64,000 nucleotides of DNA from Branchiostoma lanceolatum (GCF_035083965.1 NC_089725.1:372001-436000), one strand, 5' to 3'. Positions 11,986-23,700 are shown, counted from the first letter of the stretch. Numbers and translations: made by a program. Notes: a model not told the origin generated them from the letters alone.

Positions 11986-12445
11986 AAACGAGTACATGAG
12001 CTGGGCTCAGTATTTTCCACAGTACAAGTACATTCGGATCGTGATCTTAAACATGGCATTGTATATGATGAATGTTGATATCGCTTATTTACAGAGATAC
12101 CCATGGCAGAAGAGTAAACTTCCTACATTGTGTGCCGTTTCTATCAGTAGACGACGACGACGACATCTATTTGAATCTAAAACAAACAGTGCAGGTACAG
12201 TGTCCCTGTATCTGAAAAAAAAAACGCTTCTTCTTATTCTTTAAACTACCAGGGACTGAACACTGCCTTTGACGTTAACTGTCACACCGGTGTGTACGGC
12301 TGTCTGCTAGTGTGTGTCTCCATGTGCTTCTTCAGATTACCCGACGTGCTGACCTGTCTGCCGCATTCCTCACACCGGTAAGGTTTCTCTTCAGTGTGAG
12401 TCCGCATGTGTGTCTTCAGCGTACTCAACTAACTGAACTAAACCG
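11985..12445 (-). pseudogene. remnant of a sister zinc-finger gene
   Basis: 11985-12240 copies the 3' flank of the nine-finger gene. 12285-12445 on the minus strand then encodes LSTLKTHMRTHTEEKPY followed by one finger, RCEECGRQ...NLKKHMETHT, and then stops. A stop also lies just upstream of the LSTLK block, so only one to two fingers survive. It retains the last-finger helix that the nine-finger gene has broken. Confidence 0.7.
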
Positions 12446-12889
12446 GGATAATGGCCTTTGCGTACTCTCTGTGTATATCACCACACGCTATATGTAAATA
12501 GTGCTTTATTCTGTTTTCCGCGAACACGTGAAAGGCCCCTCCCAACTACAACAAAGATGTAAAAGTATGCTTTAAAAAAAGAAGTAAAAGTACAGCAGTC
12601 ATCCTCAATTGAGGTGAAGCATAATCCTTTTTAAGTTGCTACTGGTAGTGCAATGCGGCTTTAAAAGACAACAAAACAAACAAAACATTGTTAAAAATCG
12701 TTTGTATCTACAATACCTGTACACACCTTTGGGGGTGAAAGATATGATGTATGTACTAGCTATCTGGCTACATGCGAACATTTTGAATTACGGCGCATGG
12801 AATAATTTTTAGAAAATTTTTTAGGATCATCGGAAAGGTCACAGTGACGTGGGTTGAAATACATTAATGATAAATCAGAATCAGCTGTC
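12446..12889. repeat. spacer plus duplicated flank fragment
   Basis: 12690-12880 resembles 1085-1340 and the flanks of the PLDLS paralogues (CACCTTTGGGG, CTGGCTACATGCGAACATTTT). The rest shows nothing. Confidence 0.5.
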
Positions 12890-14258
12890 TAAAGCCCCTG
12901 TCACACTTGTACGTATAACCAATTCCGTGTGAGTTCCGTATTGAATTTTGGCAATACGCAAAAAATACCAAATTCCTTGAGTTATGCGTAGCGCACATAT
13001 AGCGTATGAGTAACGAATTCAGCGTATGAGACACGTATGATTTGCATATGAAGTGCCCAACACTATTGTCCTTGTAGCGAATAGCTGCGTATCAGATGCG
13101 TATGCTGAGCGTATTCCGGACTCACACAACGTCTGCCGACCGCATGCCTGACGCACTTCCGACTAATGCTAATCGAATTATAAGCGTATTTGGTTGCATT
13201 GATATTAGGGCCCTGTCAAACTTGTGCATATATTCAAGTGCACGTGAGTTGCGCATTAACACTGTTTTTGTTTAAGTAAAGTTTGCGGGGGAAAAGTTGT
13301 TTTCTACTTTTCTATTACCCACCGTTGTGCAGCCTGGTTATCGAACCAAAGAAATCACTTATTCGGCTGCAAACTACGCCCACGCACAAGCGTGACAGGG
13401 GCTTTAGTATTTACTTCAACTGTTATGTCAAGACGCCTCAACTGACGACAAGTACGGCCGTTTGTATATGTGTAACAGGGACACTAGTTTTACTTTTGGA
13501 ACACTCCATGACATTTAGAGCCAGTATTTACCCTGCGAATTTGGTCGCGTCGATATCAGTAGTTACGAAAACTGTTATTAGAAGACGCCTCCACAAGTAA
13601 CGACAAGTAGAACTTTTATGTGTTTGTAACAGTGAAACATTTGTGCGGGGCATTTTAATGATTATTTGAATTAAAAGTTATGTTACTTTGCTGGTTGTGT
13701 TTTTTTACCCGACCCGACCAATGAAATACCAAATCTGGAATGTACACCGGATGTTCGTCGAGTACGCTATGTGTACGCTATCCAGATGTTATCTGTGCGT
13801 TTGTCATACGTACAATGCGCTGTCCAATCGCAGGACGAACGGTACTAATTTGTGACATATGTTCTTATTCGCTATACGTCCGTTCATCATGCGCTGTATC
13901 TGCGCTGCAAGTACGCTACGTGCACGCTGCTCAGACCCCGTGCTGCAAGAGAAGCGTAACACCGCCTATGAAGCGCGAACACATAGCACGCCCGTACCGC
14001 ACTCGACCGATTCCGGGCGGATGCACTGCGTATTTCTAACGTCTGATCTGCGCAACAGCGTTCGCACGAAAGTTTTTGGTGTTTCAAAATTTTCAGGCGT
14101 ACTAGCCGTACCTTGCGTGTGTCTTGCGTACCTAAAACTTTCACAAAACGATTAAGATACACATTAGGTGCGTATTGTGCGTACGCCTTCGTATGACAAA
14201 ATTGCTAATACGCAACTCACACGGACATGCTATACGCATTAGTGTGACAGGGCCCTAA
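12890..14258. mobile_element. inverted-repeat DNA element, Harbinger/Tourist-like ends, large copy
   Basis: The left end AAAGCCCCTGTCACACTTG and right end GTGTGACAGGGCCCTAA are inverted repeats flanked by TTA/TAA-like bases. The inside is full of GCGTAT/ATACGC phrases and has no transposase-like frame. A second copy of the family (13205-13407) is nested inside it. Class is inferred from GGGCCCTGT termini and TTA-type targets. Confidence 0.65.
13205..13407. mobile_element. nested short inverted-repeat element
   Basis: The left end TTAGGGCCCTGTCA pairs with the right end TGACAGGGGCTTTAG. It has the same termini as the surrounding element and as the copies at 14292 and 61460, and it lies wholly inside the 12890-14258 copy. 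Confidence 0.75.
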
Positions 14259-14291
14259 CAGTGAGCGCGCGTTCACTGAACGCGACAACAC

Positions 14292-14546
14292 TTTAGGGCC
14301 CTGTCACACTTGTGCGTATATTCAAGTGCGTGTGAGTTGCGCATAAACATTTGTTTGGTTCAAGTAAGGTTTGCGGGGAAAAACTTGTTTTCTACTTTGA
14401 CCCACCGTTGTGCAGCCTAGAAATCGAACCTAAGAAATCACTTATTCGGCTGCAAACCTAGCCGGAACCAAAAACATGTTTATACGCAACTCGGACTTGT
14501 ATATTCTGCGGGCTTGTATATACGCACAAGTGTGACAGGGGCTTTA
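14292..14546. mobile_element. short inverted-repeat element (about 255 bp)
   Basis: TTTAGGGCCCTGTCACAC at the left and GTGTGACAGGGGCTTTA at the right form terminal inverted repeats of about 30 bp. The duplicated flank at 3815-3835 lacks the element: GCGACAACGCGTTTGACACC there against the interrupted version here. This is direct evidence of insertion with a TTA or TTTA target duplication. Confidence 0.8.
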
Positions 14547-15224
14547 GACACCGACCGTCGTAGACGCAGAATACCGTATGTTCGAGCCTACGGACTTGTT
14601 GCCGTTGGGGGTTGCCAAAACATATCGTACTTTACGACTACACTAACACCAAAGACACTGTGGGTAAGTTGCAATTTCAGTGTGCGATAGATGTATTTGC
14701 GGCTATTTTGAAATGGTCACTATTGTGTACTGCTTGTTTTTTTTTATATTTCATTACCAACACGTTAAGACGTCCAACTGAAATTGAATTTTCAGGCATA
14801 AGAAACATCTGACGGAATTTTGGCACAAATGTGTATTTCTAATTTGATGACTCGTATCATACAAAACTCAGAAATCGAATATGCAAACTTCAAAATTTTA
14901 ATAATCCATTCTTCTCTAAATGTAGTTTTATCGTTTACCACAATTTACTGATAAATCTAAAAACTTATATCTTATCATACTGGAATGAGCATCGACAGCT
15001 AGTACTTTGGAAGAAAAAGAAGCGATCATAGTATACGATGTGCGTAGAATAGGATTAAGATCTTAGCTATTCAAAGCAGACTGGTCAACAGTATTTAACT
15101 TACTTGTTAAACTAGTAATTCTGTGTTACCACTAACGGTATGGCTAGAACATACATTCTGCTTCTGTCTCTCCAAAAAGACAACCTTCCCTTAACATTTG
15201 CATTTGCTAGAAAATGCCACCACT

Positions 15225-17410
15225 TCAGATGTAGTCCTTCCACGAAAACACGGACGTGATCACGGGCATTGCACTTTGATTGAAGTCGGTAGGAGGCGCT
15301 TTACGTAGGGACAAGTCCAACGGCACTTCCTGTTCCAACAACGGCATGGGCACCCAAGTCGAGCAGAAACCAACGTCATATGTTACTCCGCTCGTGACAG
15401 CTTCCACGTTCTGTCGGTTCATTTGTTGTTCGGAACCACGCAACAGTTCGTTAGACGTGTCTGTTCCACACGCTACTGGTGTCTGTCTGAAAGTATGAAG
15501 GCAGTTCTCGCTGTCGTCACTTTCGAGGGAAATCTTCCGCCGCTTCTTCACGGGAATAGTGACGTCACGTGCTCCATTTTCCACCGGTAATGCTAGGGTA
15601 CTGGTGTGTGTGGGTTCCGTGCTGGGCGGTGAGGCCGAGGGTGACTTGCGCTTGCCGTGCCTCCGTGGTTCATGTGGCGGTGTGCGCTGTCCGCCACCGG
15701 CTTCTTCCTCTGGCTTCAGCGGGATCGAACAACACTTCTGACTGCCGCCTTTGATCTGTGATTCGAAACTGTCTACCCCTGAGTTTTGCTGCACCTGTCC
15801 CGCTTCGTTGGCCTCGCGAGATTTGGCGATTTGTACGTGTCCCATGATCACGTGACGGTACAACTCTAGAGGGTTGGGATCAGAATAGTCGCACAGAAAA
15901 CAACAGTGGCTGAAAACACGTCTGTCGCAGTGCGTCACCAATCGACAAACTTCGCAAAACATCAGGCATGCGTCAGGTGCCTCAGTCAGATAGTCCTCGC
16001 AGTCGTGGTAGGTATGATCCGGACGGATGTGCCGCCTGGCGATGTGCTGGTGAAGTGCAGGTTTGCTGGCTGCTGAGACGCCGCAGACAGGACAGTGCTG
16101 CGTGCCGAGATGTGACCGGAGGTGGTGTGAGAGTTCGGCGGGACCTGTCCACGCCGCGAAGGGACAAAATGGGCAATAGTAGGCCGCTACTATCGATCCC
16201 GGGTTCTGGCTATCCGACCGTTTCCTGAAACAAAGAACAATTCAATATCAATTTCAACAACTAAATGTGCATTGATGATGATACAGATATCCAGATAATG
16301 ATGTTCAAATGCATTTCTTCAAACTTGCCGATAAAAACATCCCAACTACGCATACGCAATGTGTAAAATTTGAAGGCATCCAAGCTTTAAACTTGTTCTT
16401 GTTTCGACCATTGTCTCGATTTCAATCATAAGTAGCTGCAAAATAGACAAGTTAGCCGCGACTTACAACAAATATCCGAAAATGGACACTGATGTTGTAG
16501 AATACCTCACTCAAATCAAGTCAAGGAAGAAGATGCATGCCTGCGTGCCGATTTGAGCTTATCATGAATAAACAAAGGTTCAAACAAACAAATGTTGGGA
16601 TTTCCAGGGGATGCAATCCAAATAAAATTAACATGACTTCAGTCAAGATAAAAGCTGATTTGCATACCCAAGACGCACACGTAGGCGTCATATTTACAAG
16701 ATCTCAAAGACCGCCGCGTCTATCGCACTGTATTTAACACCTTAGTCACAGTGACATGACGTGTCATTGCCCGGCTGTGACGTGCCTCTTTACACTGTCC
16801 GCCTGTTTTGTTATGTTTCATGCGCATGAAATTGTCCCAAACAAAATAGATCTGTTAACGCTATGATTCTTTGTACGCCTTTGTACTACCAAGACACATA
16901 TGTTTTGACAAGCAGCAATACTTCATACAAACTTAAGCGACTGAAGAAGCCACATTTGTGAAACCGGTCTGGGTGAAAGGCAGTGAATAAATGTAAAGTT
17001 TTAAACGGGAACAATATTATATGCGGCTCCAGATGTCTTACTGAGGGATTACTGCGGTGCGAAAGATGTCGGTTACTTAGCTTGGGGAATTAATCCACTT
17101 CTACTTTATATACTAAACTTAAAGTTTTTGGGGGCGATCACTAATTTGTGAATGTACCAGGCCAGGTTCTCAAAAACCAGAGAAGCCTAGGCGTGCGACA
17201 ACGAGCTACCCCGGTATTTGAGACCCTGACCCATGTTAAAAAGCGCAAATCAGCGATCTCCCCCAAAATAAACGCCACATGCACCTAGAAATTTGTAAGA
17301 AGGCTTTAGATACATACTAACTCGTGGAATTAAAAAGATGTAACGTACCTCCGTTTAGGCTCATGTCGGCCATCCAACGCTTCCGTCTTGTCCTTCCTGA
17401 AGTCGCTCAT
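15225..17410 (-). CDS. C2H2 zinc-finger protein with CtBP-type PLDLS motif (paralogue B)
   Basis: Two coding exons are read, 17349-17410 (MSDFRKDKTEALDGRHEPKR) and 15225-16224, about 353 residues, with the same phase-2 AG/GTACG join as paralogue A. Finger order, the KKRRK basic motif and the PLDLSLRK motif are all kept, as is the ending SVFSWKDYI. Small in-frame changes are visible: a shortened EEAGGGQ segment, an extra residue in VTSGVTYDV, and a longer first exon. Reading frames intact in both copies suggest both genes are under selection. The likely role, a nuclear DNA-binding repressor, is inferred from fingers plus the CtBP-type motif. Confidence 0.8.
16225..17348 (-). other. intron of zinc-finger paralogue B
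   Basis: Shares 16660-17100 with paralogue A and with 10750-11110, and shares the small inverted repeat CAGGTTCTCAAAAACC near 17165. No other feature was seen. Confidence 0.65.
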
Positions 17411-17759
17411 TTTGATGCAAACCTCAAACACCAGCAGGACGCACGCCGTGACCGCCAAACGACAGAACTCAGAATGGCGGTCTGACGGAAAACTCCAGGG
17501 TTATACGTGTTCGTGTATTTAAATAACAACAGCGTGACGACAGACAGACAACGCGCACTCCATTGTCTGTTGGGGGTACGGGAGTCTATGCATAACAATG
17601 GCGGCGCATCAAAGCTACCTGCGCCAGACGACGGACAGTGTTGGAGCTTCAACACTTGTTCACACCTTTGGTTAGAAATATCTGGTTAGTACACATGCAA
17701 ACGTGTATTTTATCATCTCAATCAAATTCTACTACTGCATGAATATGGTGTTTTATTAA

Positions 17760-18240
17760 TGGTGGTGAATAAGGCCATGTTGATTCGATCTTATGGATGA
17801 CACCATCTGGGACCCCAAAAACTGATGCGAACATGCAAATAAAGATAATGAATGAATGAATGAAGAATGGAGATCTTAATAAAACAAACAAACAAAGAAG
17901 ATCTTTATTGTATGTTCGTGCCCCGAGGGGCTAGATACAGGTAAATAAAGACAATGAACAAATGACTAGACACGCAAAGTATGGTATACCTATCCCGTTC
18001 ATCAGGGGTGTTCTACCTCCGGGCCCAGCATATTGACCTGTTTCTGTCAGCCTGGCTTAGCTGGCATATCTAGTTTTAGCCGAGCCAAGTCCGTAAAACC
18101 ACCCCCGTGTGCGCTAATCTGACTGGGGGGCGGGCATCACTCGCAGCGCCGTAGAGATACCGGGTAGCTCCCGATGATATAAGCCTGAGTGCCAGCCTTT
18201 TTAGCTTCCGTACGCTACCCAAGCTCCGCTCCTCGCCAAA
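17760..18240 (-). repeat. interspersed repeat(s), non-LTR 3'-tail style
   Basis: Read on the minus strand, 18240 to 17905 is a GC-rich body ending CCCCTCGGGGCACGAAC then ACAATAAAG and an A-rich tail. 17845-17868 is an AATG run, also typical of LINE or SINE tails. No coding part is visible. It could be a SINE or a LINE 3' end. Confidence 0.45.
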
Positions 18241-18572
18241 AGGTTTAAAAGATCATTAGTATCAACGTTACTACTACAAGCTTGACCTCCTCATTTCAAA
18301 GGCAGTATCGTGATAAGAATCTGTTGCAGATATATTTAGGGAGAAATTACTTGAAAAGACATCCATACGCAAGCAGTTGCAATAGCTGTAACGTTACCTG
18401 GAAGACAGCAGATGACCTAGATTTTGTTTACTCCTAAATCATTAATTTTCATGGTTCACAAATCCTACATGCTCAATTACTTTCTTGAAAGGGATACAAA
18501 GAAAATAAAGCACACATGCGTCTTGGATTGCCTATAGAGCTGGCAAAGATCCCCCAAAAGTAAAGTAAGTAC

Positions 18573-19051
18573 CATTTGTATGTGATGTGAACCTCGTCTA
18601 CGACCAAGCCAACAAGGTTTTCACGATACGTTGCCGAGGACAGCACTTCCCTCCACTTCTCCTGCATTACCCATCGTTCGGGACCACCAAATACGAGCAT
18701 GTACTTTCCCTGGACAACGCCCTCATCATCAAGTCCTAGCTGCGTAGCCGTTACTCCAAGTTTGGAGGCTTCTCTGATTTGATCCTCCATCAGAGAGACC
18801 AGCGGGCTCACCACTACAACAACAGGCTTCGCTTTGCCGAGTTTCTTCCATACCAGTGGGACGAGCTGATAAATCAGACTCTTGCCAAAGCCCGTCGGCA
18901 GGACTCCAAAAACATCTTTCCCGCGAACAAAATTGTTCAGCGCATCTCGTTGCTCACTTTTGAGCGACGATATGCCGTCTATATCGTCCAAAACGGACGT
19001 GATTGCCGAGTCGACAGCTTCCGCGTCAAGCTCGGCTAGTGTGTCAGCCAT
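18573..19051 (-). pseudogene. RecQ-type DNA helicase, amino-terminal exon only
   Basis: The exon starts at the ATG at 19051 (MADTLAELDAEAVDS), chosen over an upstream in-frame ATG because it begins the conserved block. It encodes a Q-motif-like segment (LKSEQRDALNNF), Walker A VLPTGFGKSLIYQL, motif Ia VVVVSPLVSLMEDQ, a PERW segment and Walker B VVDEVH. It ends KW in phase 2 at an ATG/GTACTT donor. Superfamily 2 helicases of this family need the carboxyl RecA lobe, RQC or zinc module for activity. None of these is encoded between here and the next gene about 1.2 kb away. It is therefore a fragment, a dispersed relic, or an exon of a gene with very distant exons. DEVH replaces the usual DEAH. 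Confidence 0.65.
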
Positions 19052-20100
19052 GTTGATGATCGCGGAAAGACACATTAGATAGAGTGAGGAACTTGCTGAA
19101 ATAAGAGGAAGTATGAATGCATAACTACATAGTCTCCCTGTCGAATCCCATCAAATTCCACCGTACCTTTCCATATATTTTAAGTGCCTGTTACGCACGA
19201 CACGATATCTATTCGACGGAAGAGTCTGATCAATCTAAATGACATTATCGGCAGTAAACCCCCAGTGTTCTCTTGCTCATCGCGCAATTTCTGAGGGTTG
19301 ACTGATTCGCAAGTCACCTGTGAAAAATATGGTCGACCCACTGTTGATTTTGAAGTCGATCAGCTGCAGCCTTCTGGCGATCATCAACAAATACGGCCGA
19401 AACGACGTGACAGGGTCACATGCTGTTCCTGGCTTAGTCATGCTGGATTTTATGTTGGATTTGTTTTCTATAAGGATATACGTATATACATACGGAAGTT
19501 ATCAAGTATTACAAAAAATATATACATTCGAAATATGATTTACATTTAGGGAATCAGTGCTCTACAGCGAGCCCAAACAGAGTGTCCAACCATAGACAAC
19601 ACCAAAACTGCTTTTTGTACCACTTCACGAGATACCTAATTTTAGATAAATGCCTATATGCATAACATTTCTGACGGATTAGCATCTACAACGCCAGATG
19701 TTGATCTTTTTTAGCAAGTCAACTTTTGTCACATTTGCTATGATATGCTGAAAAGATGAGTTACCCTGTTGTGCATTTTGCTCCGTTACTGGTTTGTTTT
19801 AAATGTAGCTCGGAATCTATATTGTTCTCTTTCACTGTTCAAATGTGTATTTTTGTTATTGCTGTTGGTAGCAATACAGCTTCTGTCATTATTTTCACTT
19901 TGAGATCTATTTTTTCTAAGCAAATCTGTAATATTGACTATCGTTGTACAGTGTTAGGGAATTCGTGTCTTTATACCGTTTTCGTCTTAAATAGAAAAAA
20001 ACAACACGTGAGCTTCTGAAGAGATGCTTAAGTTCAATGTGCATGGCGAAGGCCCCACGGCATCCTAAGTTGTCTTCACCTCATTAACATTTGAATTCCG
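19052..20100. other. intergenic, nothing recognised
   Basis: Upstream of the helicase exon. No motif-bearing frame and no repeat was seen. Confidence 0.5.
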
Positions 20101-20222
20101 AATTTTTGAATAAAATCTGGTTCCCAAGTTCTTTCCGTTGCTTGGCACTCACTGACGAAAGGCAGCTGATGCTATCTGAAACGTCTGACAGTTTCAAAAT
20201 TTTATTCAGTTGCTTGAGTAAG
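20100..20222 (+). repeat. possible Penelope-like element end with hammerhead-like core
   Basis: TTTGAATAAAATCT and CAAAATTTTATTCAG bracket CTGACGAAAGGCAGCTGATG and TATCTGAAACGTC. The spacing CTGANGA ... GAAAC resembles hammerhead ribozyme cores known in Penelope-like retroelements. Stem I pairing is not evident, so ribozyme function is not claimed. Confidence 0.3.
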
Positions 20223-20227
20223 GGCGT

Positions 20228-20425
20228 ATGAAATGTCCACGGTGGCTTTATGTGGGCGGTTTTCGCGGTAAGCTCTTCGCCGCAAACCTAAAACCACCGC
20301 GACCTTTTTTGCCATCCTACCCCTTTGTCTACCCTAGTCTCAATGTGACCTCAAAACCACCGCGAACTCTCCATTTTCTCCCTTCCACAAAATTAAAACC
20401 ACGCGAACGTAACTGCTTTTACAGT
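20228..20425. repeat. dispersed repeat rich in CCACCGCGA motifs
   Basis: AAAACCACCGCGA occurs twice, with a related AAAACCACGCGAACG, and GGGCGGTTTTCGCGG lies in inverted sense at the left. Looks like a degraded inverted-repeat element. Confidence 0.35.
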
Positions 20426-20644
20426 ATGTCTTTTAATGATTCACACACTTGACTTTCGTCGTGACGTATGGTATTGTGGAAACGGCCAAATCGTTTTTGC
20501 GTTTATTAGTGAGAGTAAGTTTACAGACCTTCTTGGGGACGTGTAAAGGCTTTTGTTCTGGTCGCTGCACTGTTTTGGAAACTACTTCTTTTGTCCTGCC
20601 CCAACAGACCATCATTGCTAGACAATAATTCACAGCGCAATGTA

Positions 20645-20745
20645 TGACTTGTTAATACCCTTGCTTTAAATCTCTGTTTCTAAGGAGGAAGTGTGCTTTC
20701 AAAAGCTTACTGTTACAGCCTTTAAACAAACAGTATCCTTCGTAC
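20645..20745 (-). repeat. SINE head fragment
   Basis: The reverse complement contains AAAGGCTGTAACAGTAAG and GAAAGCACACTTCC, similar to the head of the plus-strand SINE at 33375-33440 (CAAAGGCTGCAATTCAGC). Confidence 0.4.
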
Positions 20746-21135
20746 GCTCTTGGGAAACCGAATGCCAAAGTGACACAATTGCCAAGTGAGGCCGCACCAC
20801 TTAATTTTTGACGACGCCTTATGAGGGTGAGCCTAATGGCGTGGTGCTGTGTGTATGCAGTTTGCAAGACATCCGGAAATTGTACAGACATTTCTACTTT
20901 TCGGGGCCTCTGGGCATATTTGTCTATTGTTAGAACAAAATTGGCCCCAGTAGTTCTCAAAAGCTACTAGGGGGCAAAAATCGATAGAACTTACTACCAC
21001 TCACAAATAAAAATTATAACATGTCCAGAAAAAAACTGATATCAAAACGGTAAGTTCCACTGCAGTGCCCAAAATGATATATAGCAAGGATGCCCATTAT
21101 TGAACTTGACCAAGCATTACCCACATTTAGCACAT

Positions 21136-21137
<2 letters not shown>

Positions 21138-21222
<85 letters not shown>

Positions 21223-21336
21223 ACACACTCACTCACACACGTACACATACACACACAGATACGCACACACTCACACTCACACACACAGGCACACACACAT
21301 ACTCGCGCACACACACACACACACTCACACTCTCAC

Positions 21337-21374
<38 letters not shown>

Positions 21375-21396
21375 CACAAACACACACACACACACA

Positions 21397-21432
<36 letters not shown>
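21138..21432. repeat. (CA)n microsatellite, about 295 bp
   Basis: Almost pure CA with minor interruptions (CT, GT, AA). Frames of His/Thr or Cys/Val repeats across it are artefacts of the repeat. Confidence 0.98.
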
Positions 21433-22666
21433 AGCAAACAAATGCGTTTTACCCATCTATGTACTCAATGGTTTTACGTCATCATGGCCGTCGGCCAGCC
21501 TGGAGAAAGTAGTATAATCAAAGAGTAAAAAAATTCTCGCGCTTGCTATATGCCATAAGAAACAATATAATCAGAATGTTAGGTCATAGGACTTCTATGA
21601 GATTGTCTACTAAGACCCATCGTTTTAGTAAGGCGGTAAACAATCTCCTTGCTTTTAGACAGTACCGTAAATCTAAAACCAACCCCAAAACAGAGGATTT
21701 GGAGACAAATGTTCACGGTGAACTGTGAATTCTGAAGTGTGCAAATCAGACCTTCCGATCTGTTTGAAGAAGGCCGTTGCTATGCACTGTAGCTAAGAAA
21801 AATACATTTTAAACCCACAAATGTTCTGGCGGGCCACGGGTACCCCTTATTATTCTCTAAACGGACTTAGATCAATCACTAAGTGACAAACAATCAAGAA
21901 CCGGTACATGAAAAAAAGAAATGAAACCTCAAAACTGCTGTGGTTTTATTGACATTTGGCTTACACTTATCAATTTTGTCATGTAAAGCTCAAGTCATAT
22001 GCAGTCAGCTCAACATAAGCCAGTTTTCAACTGTATATATATACCATTGTAATTCCACCTTTACTGGGCAAAGTCATACGATCGGAAAACCAACTTGGTC
22101 TTCTAACATGCATTGCTGTCCTGACGTATTAGCTTTAAAGTAGGGATTTATATTTATATGAATATATATTCTACTTCAAACTTGAGTGGAAAAATTCTGT
22201 ACTTTGTACTGTTGTCAGTTGGTGTTGCCGGGGTGGGAGATGACAATTATGTCCATGATTTTTTATTGGTACGATGGAAGGCTGCCCAACTAGCCATCGG
22301 CTACTCTCAAGGGCTAGTCTTGGTAATTCAGCCAGGACAAATAGCATTGCGGGAGGGGGTATTTAGCATGTTCAGTGAGTGGCTTTCCTCTAAAGACAAG
22401 TGAGGGTATCGGTTTAGGTGCCTATATCTGGCCTGAATTCCCTGAACACTACGCTCGCTCTGCTTCATCTAGTAGCAGCTCTACGTGAAAGGTAGAACAG
22501 CTCGGGTACAGCGTTCAGTCCACCGGCGCCAACACGTATCTGAACTTTAGATGACTGCAAATGTTGACTTTCTACCATTGGACTTTGTTGGGAGGCTGAA
22601 GTCTTTTATGTATCGCTCATCTCAAGCCCTCCAGGCAGTGTCTGCAGTTCCGTCGCGTCTCGCCAG
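21433..22666. other. intergenic, nothing recognised
   Basis: Several frames of 60-80 codons, none with recognisable content. Confidence 0.45.
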
Positions 22667-23003
22667 ATGTCGTACCAAGTGGAGAACAGGAGACGTCGGG
22701 ACTCCTCTCCGGGGGTTTGGGATTACATCACGGAGGTGTTCGGGACGAGGGCTAGGTAAGAAACACGGCACACATTTCTTTCCGGTATTGCGAGTGATGC
22801 TACCATTGTTAATGAATGCTTAGTTTCTCTTCATTTCAACAGAGAACCGCCCGCAGTGTTAAGAAGAGATTCAAGAATAATTTACATTCGCACGTATTTC
22901 CGTCTCAGGTACCGCCGTGCTCTTGTGACCGTATATGGCACCGAGTATTTTACGGACTTTGAGTGCTGTGTGGGGTGGAACAGGATCGGTGACACTTGCC
23001 AAG
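22667..23003 (+). CDS. EMI/EGF-like extracellular protein fragment (two exons)
   Basis: Exon 22667-22755 (MSYQVENRRRRDSSPG..., start uncertain because CGCCAG before the ATG could be an acceptor) ends GCTAG/GTAAGA in phase 2. Exon 22843-23003 follows a TTTCAACAG acceptor in the matching phase and ends CAAG/GTACAA in phase 1. The second exon ends with RALVTVYGTEYFTDFECC and GWNRIGDTCQ. This fits the second half of an EMI domain, in which a run of Tyr/Thr residues precedes CCxGW and a final Cys; such domains begin secreted matrix or multi-EGF receptor proteins. No signal peptide or downstream EGF exons were found here, so the gene is partial or broken. Confidence 0.45.
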
Positions 23004-23159
23004 GTACAAAGAATCGTTTTCTGTGCAGCGAAGAGTTCACATCTTATCACTACAAGCCCTGATATTCTACTTTTTTTGTCAACGGAAAAATTACGCATGC
23101 TGTATATACAGCTGTAATGGCAAATGTACAATACTGTCAAACAAACCTGATCTTAATCA

Positions 23160-23700
23160 CTCTTTGACATCACTTAAATTATGATGGCTAGAATTAAAAG
23201 ATGGATTGGGAGAAAATTAAAATAATTGATGAGGAAATTCTAAAAGTCCACTGCGTTCCGCGATAGGACTTTCCATCAAATGACATTACGTAACTGATAA
23301 AGAGAAGAACATTGAAAGATATTAATTAAAGATGCAAATGACGGCTTCATTTGCATGAAAATACTGTGATAATAGATAGGTGGGAAGGCAATGATATGTT
23401 TATACAAAGTTTTTACTTGCTGCGTTTGGAAGTTGATTTAAGGACATTAATCATGCAAATCAGGTCTTCATTTGCATGATTGATTGAATAATGCTAAGAT
23501 TATAAACTGCGATAAGACTTCCATACTCCGAACAACTGGTGGTATTTAGGTAGACAAGATAGTATAAGTCATGAAAATGAGGATAGCATGTAAATAATTA
23601 ATGAAAAACCATTACAATACTTCAGTCGTAAAGTCTTAGATCATTTGGCCAAGGTATGAGTTTGTTGGACTCCATGAAAATTGTAGATATTGTTTTTGGC
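23160..23700. other. AT-rich spacer between the duplicated exon ends
   Basis: Contains three copies of a CTTCATTTGCATGA or TTTGCATGA-type octamer phrase (about 23345, 23465, 23470) but no gene. Confidence 0.4.

Noticed and set aside
21100..21528. 142-codon His/Thr-rich frame and Cys/Val-rich frames
   Set aside because: They are translations of a (CA)n microsatellite.
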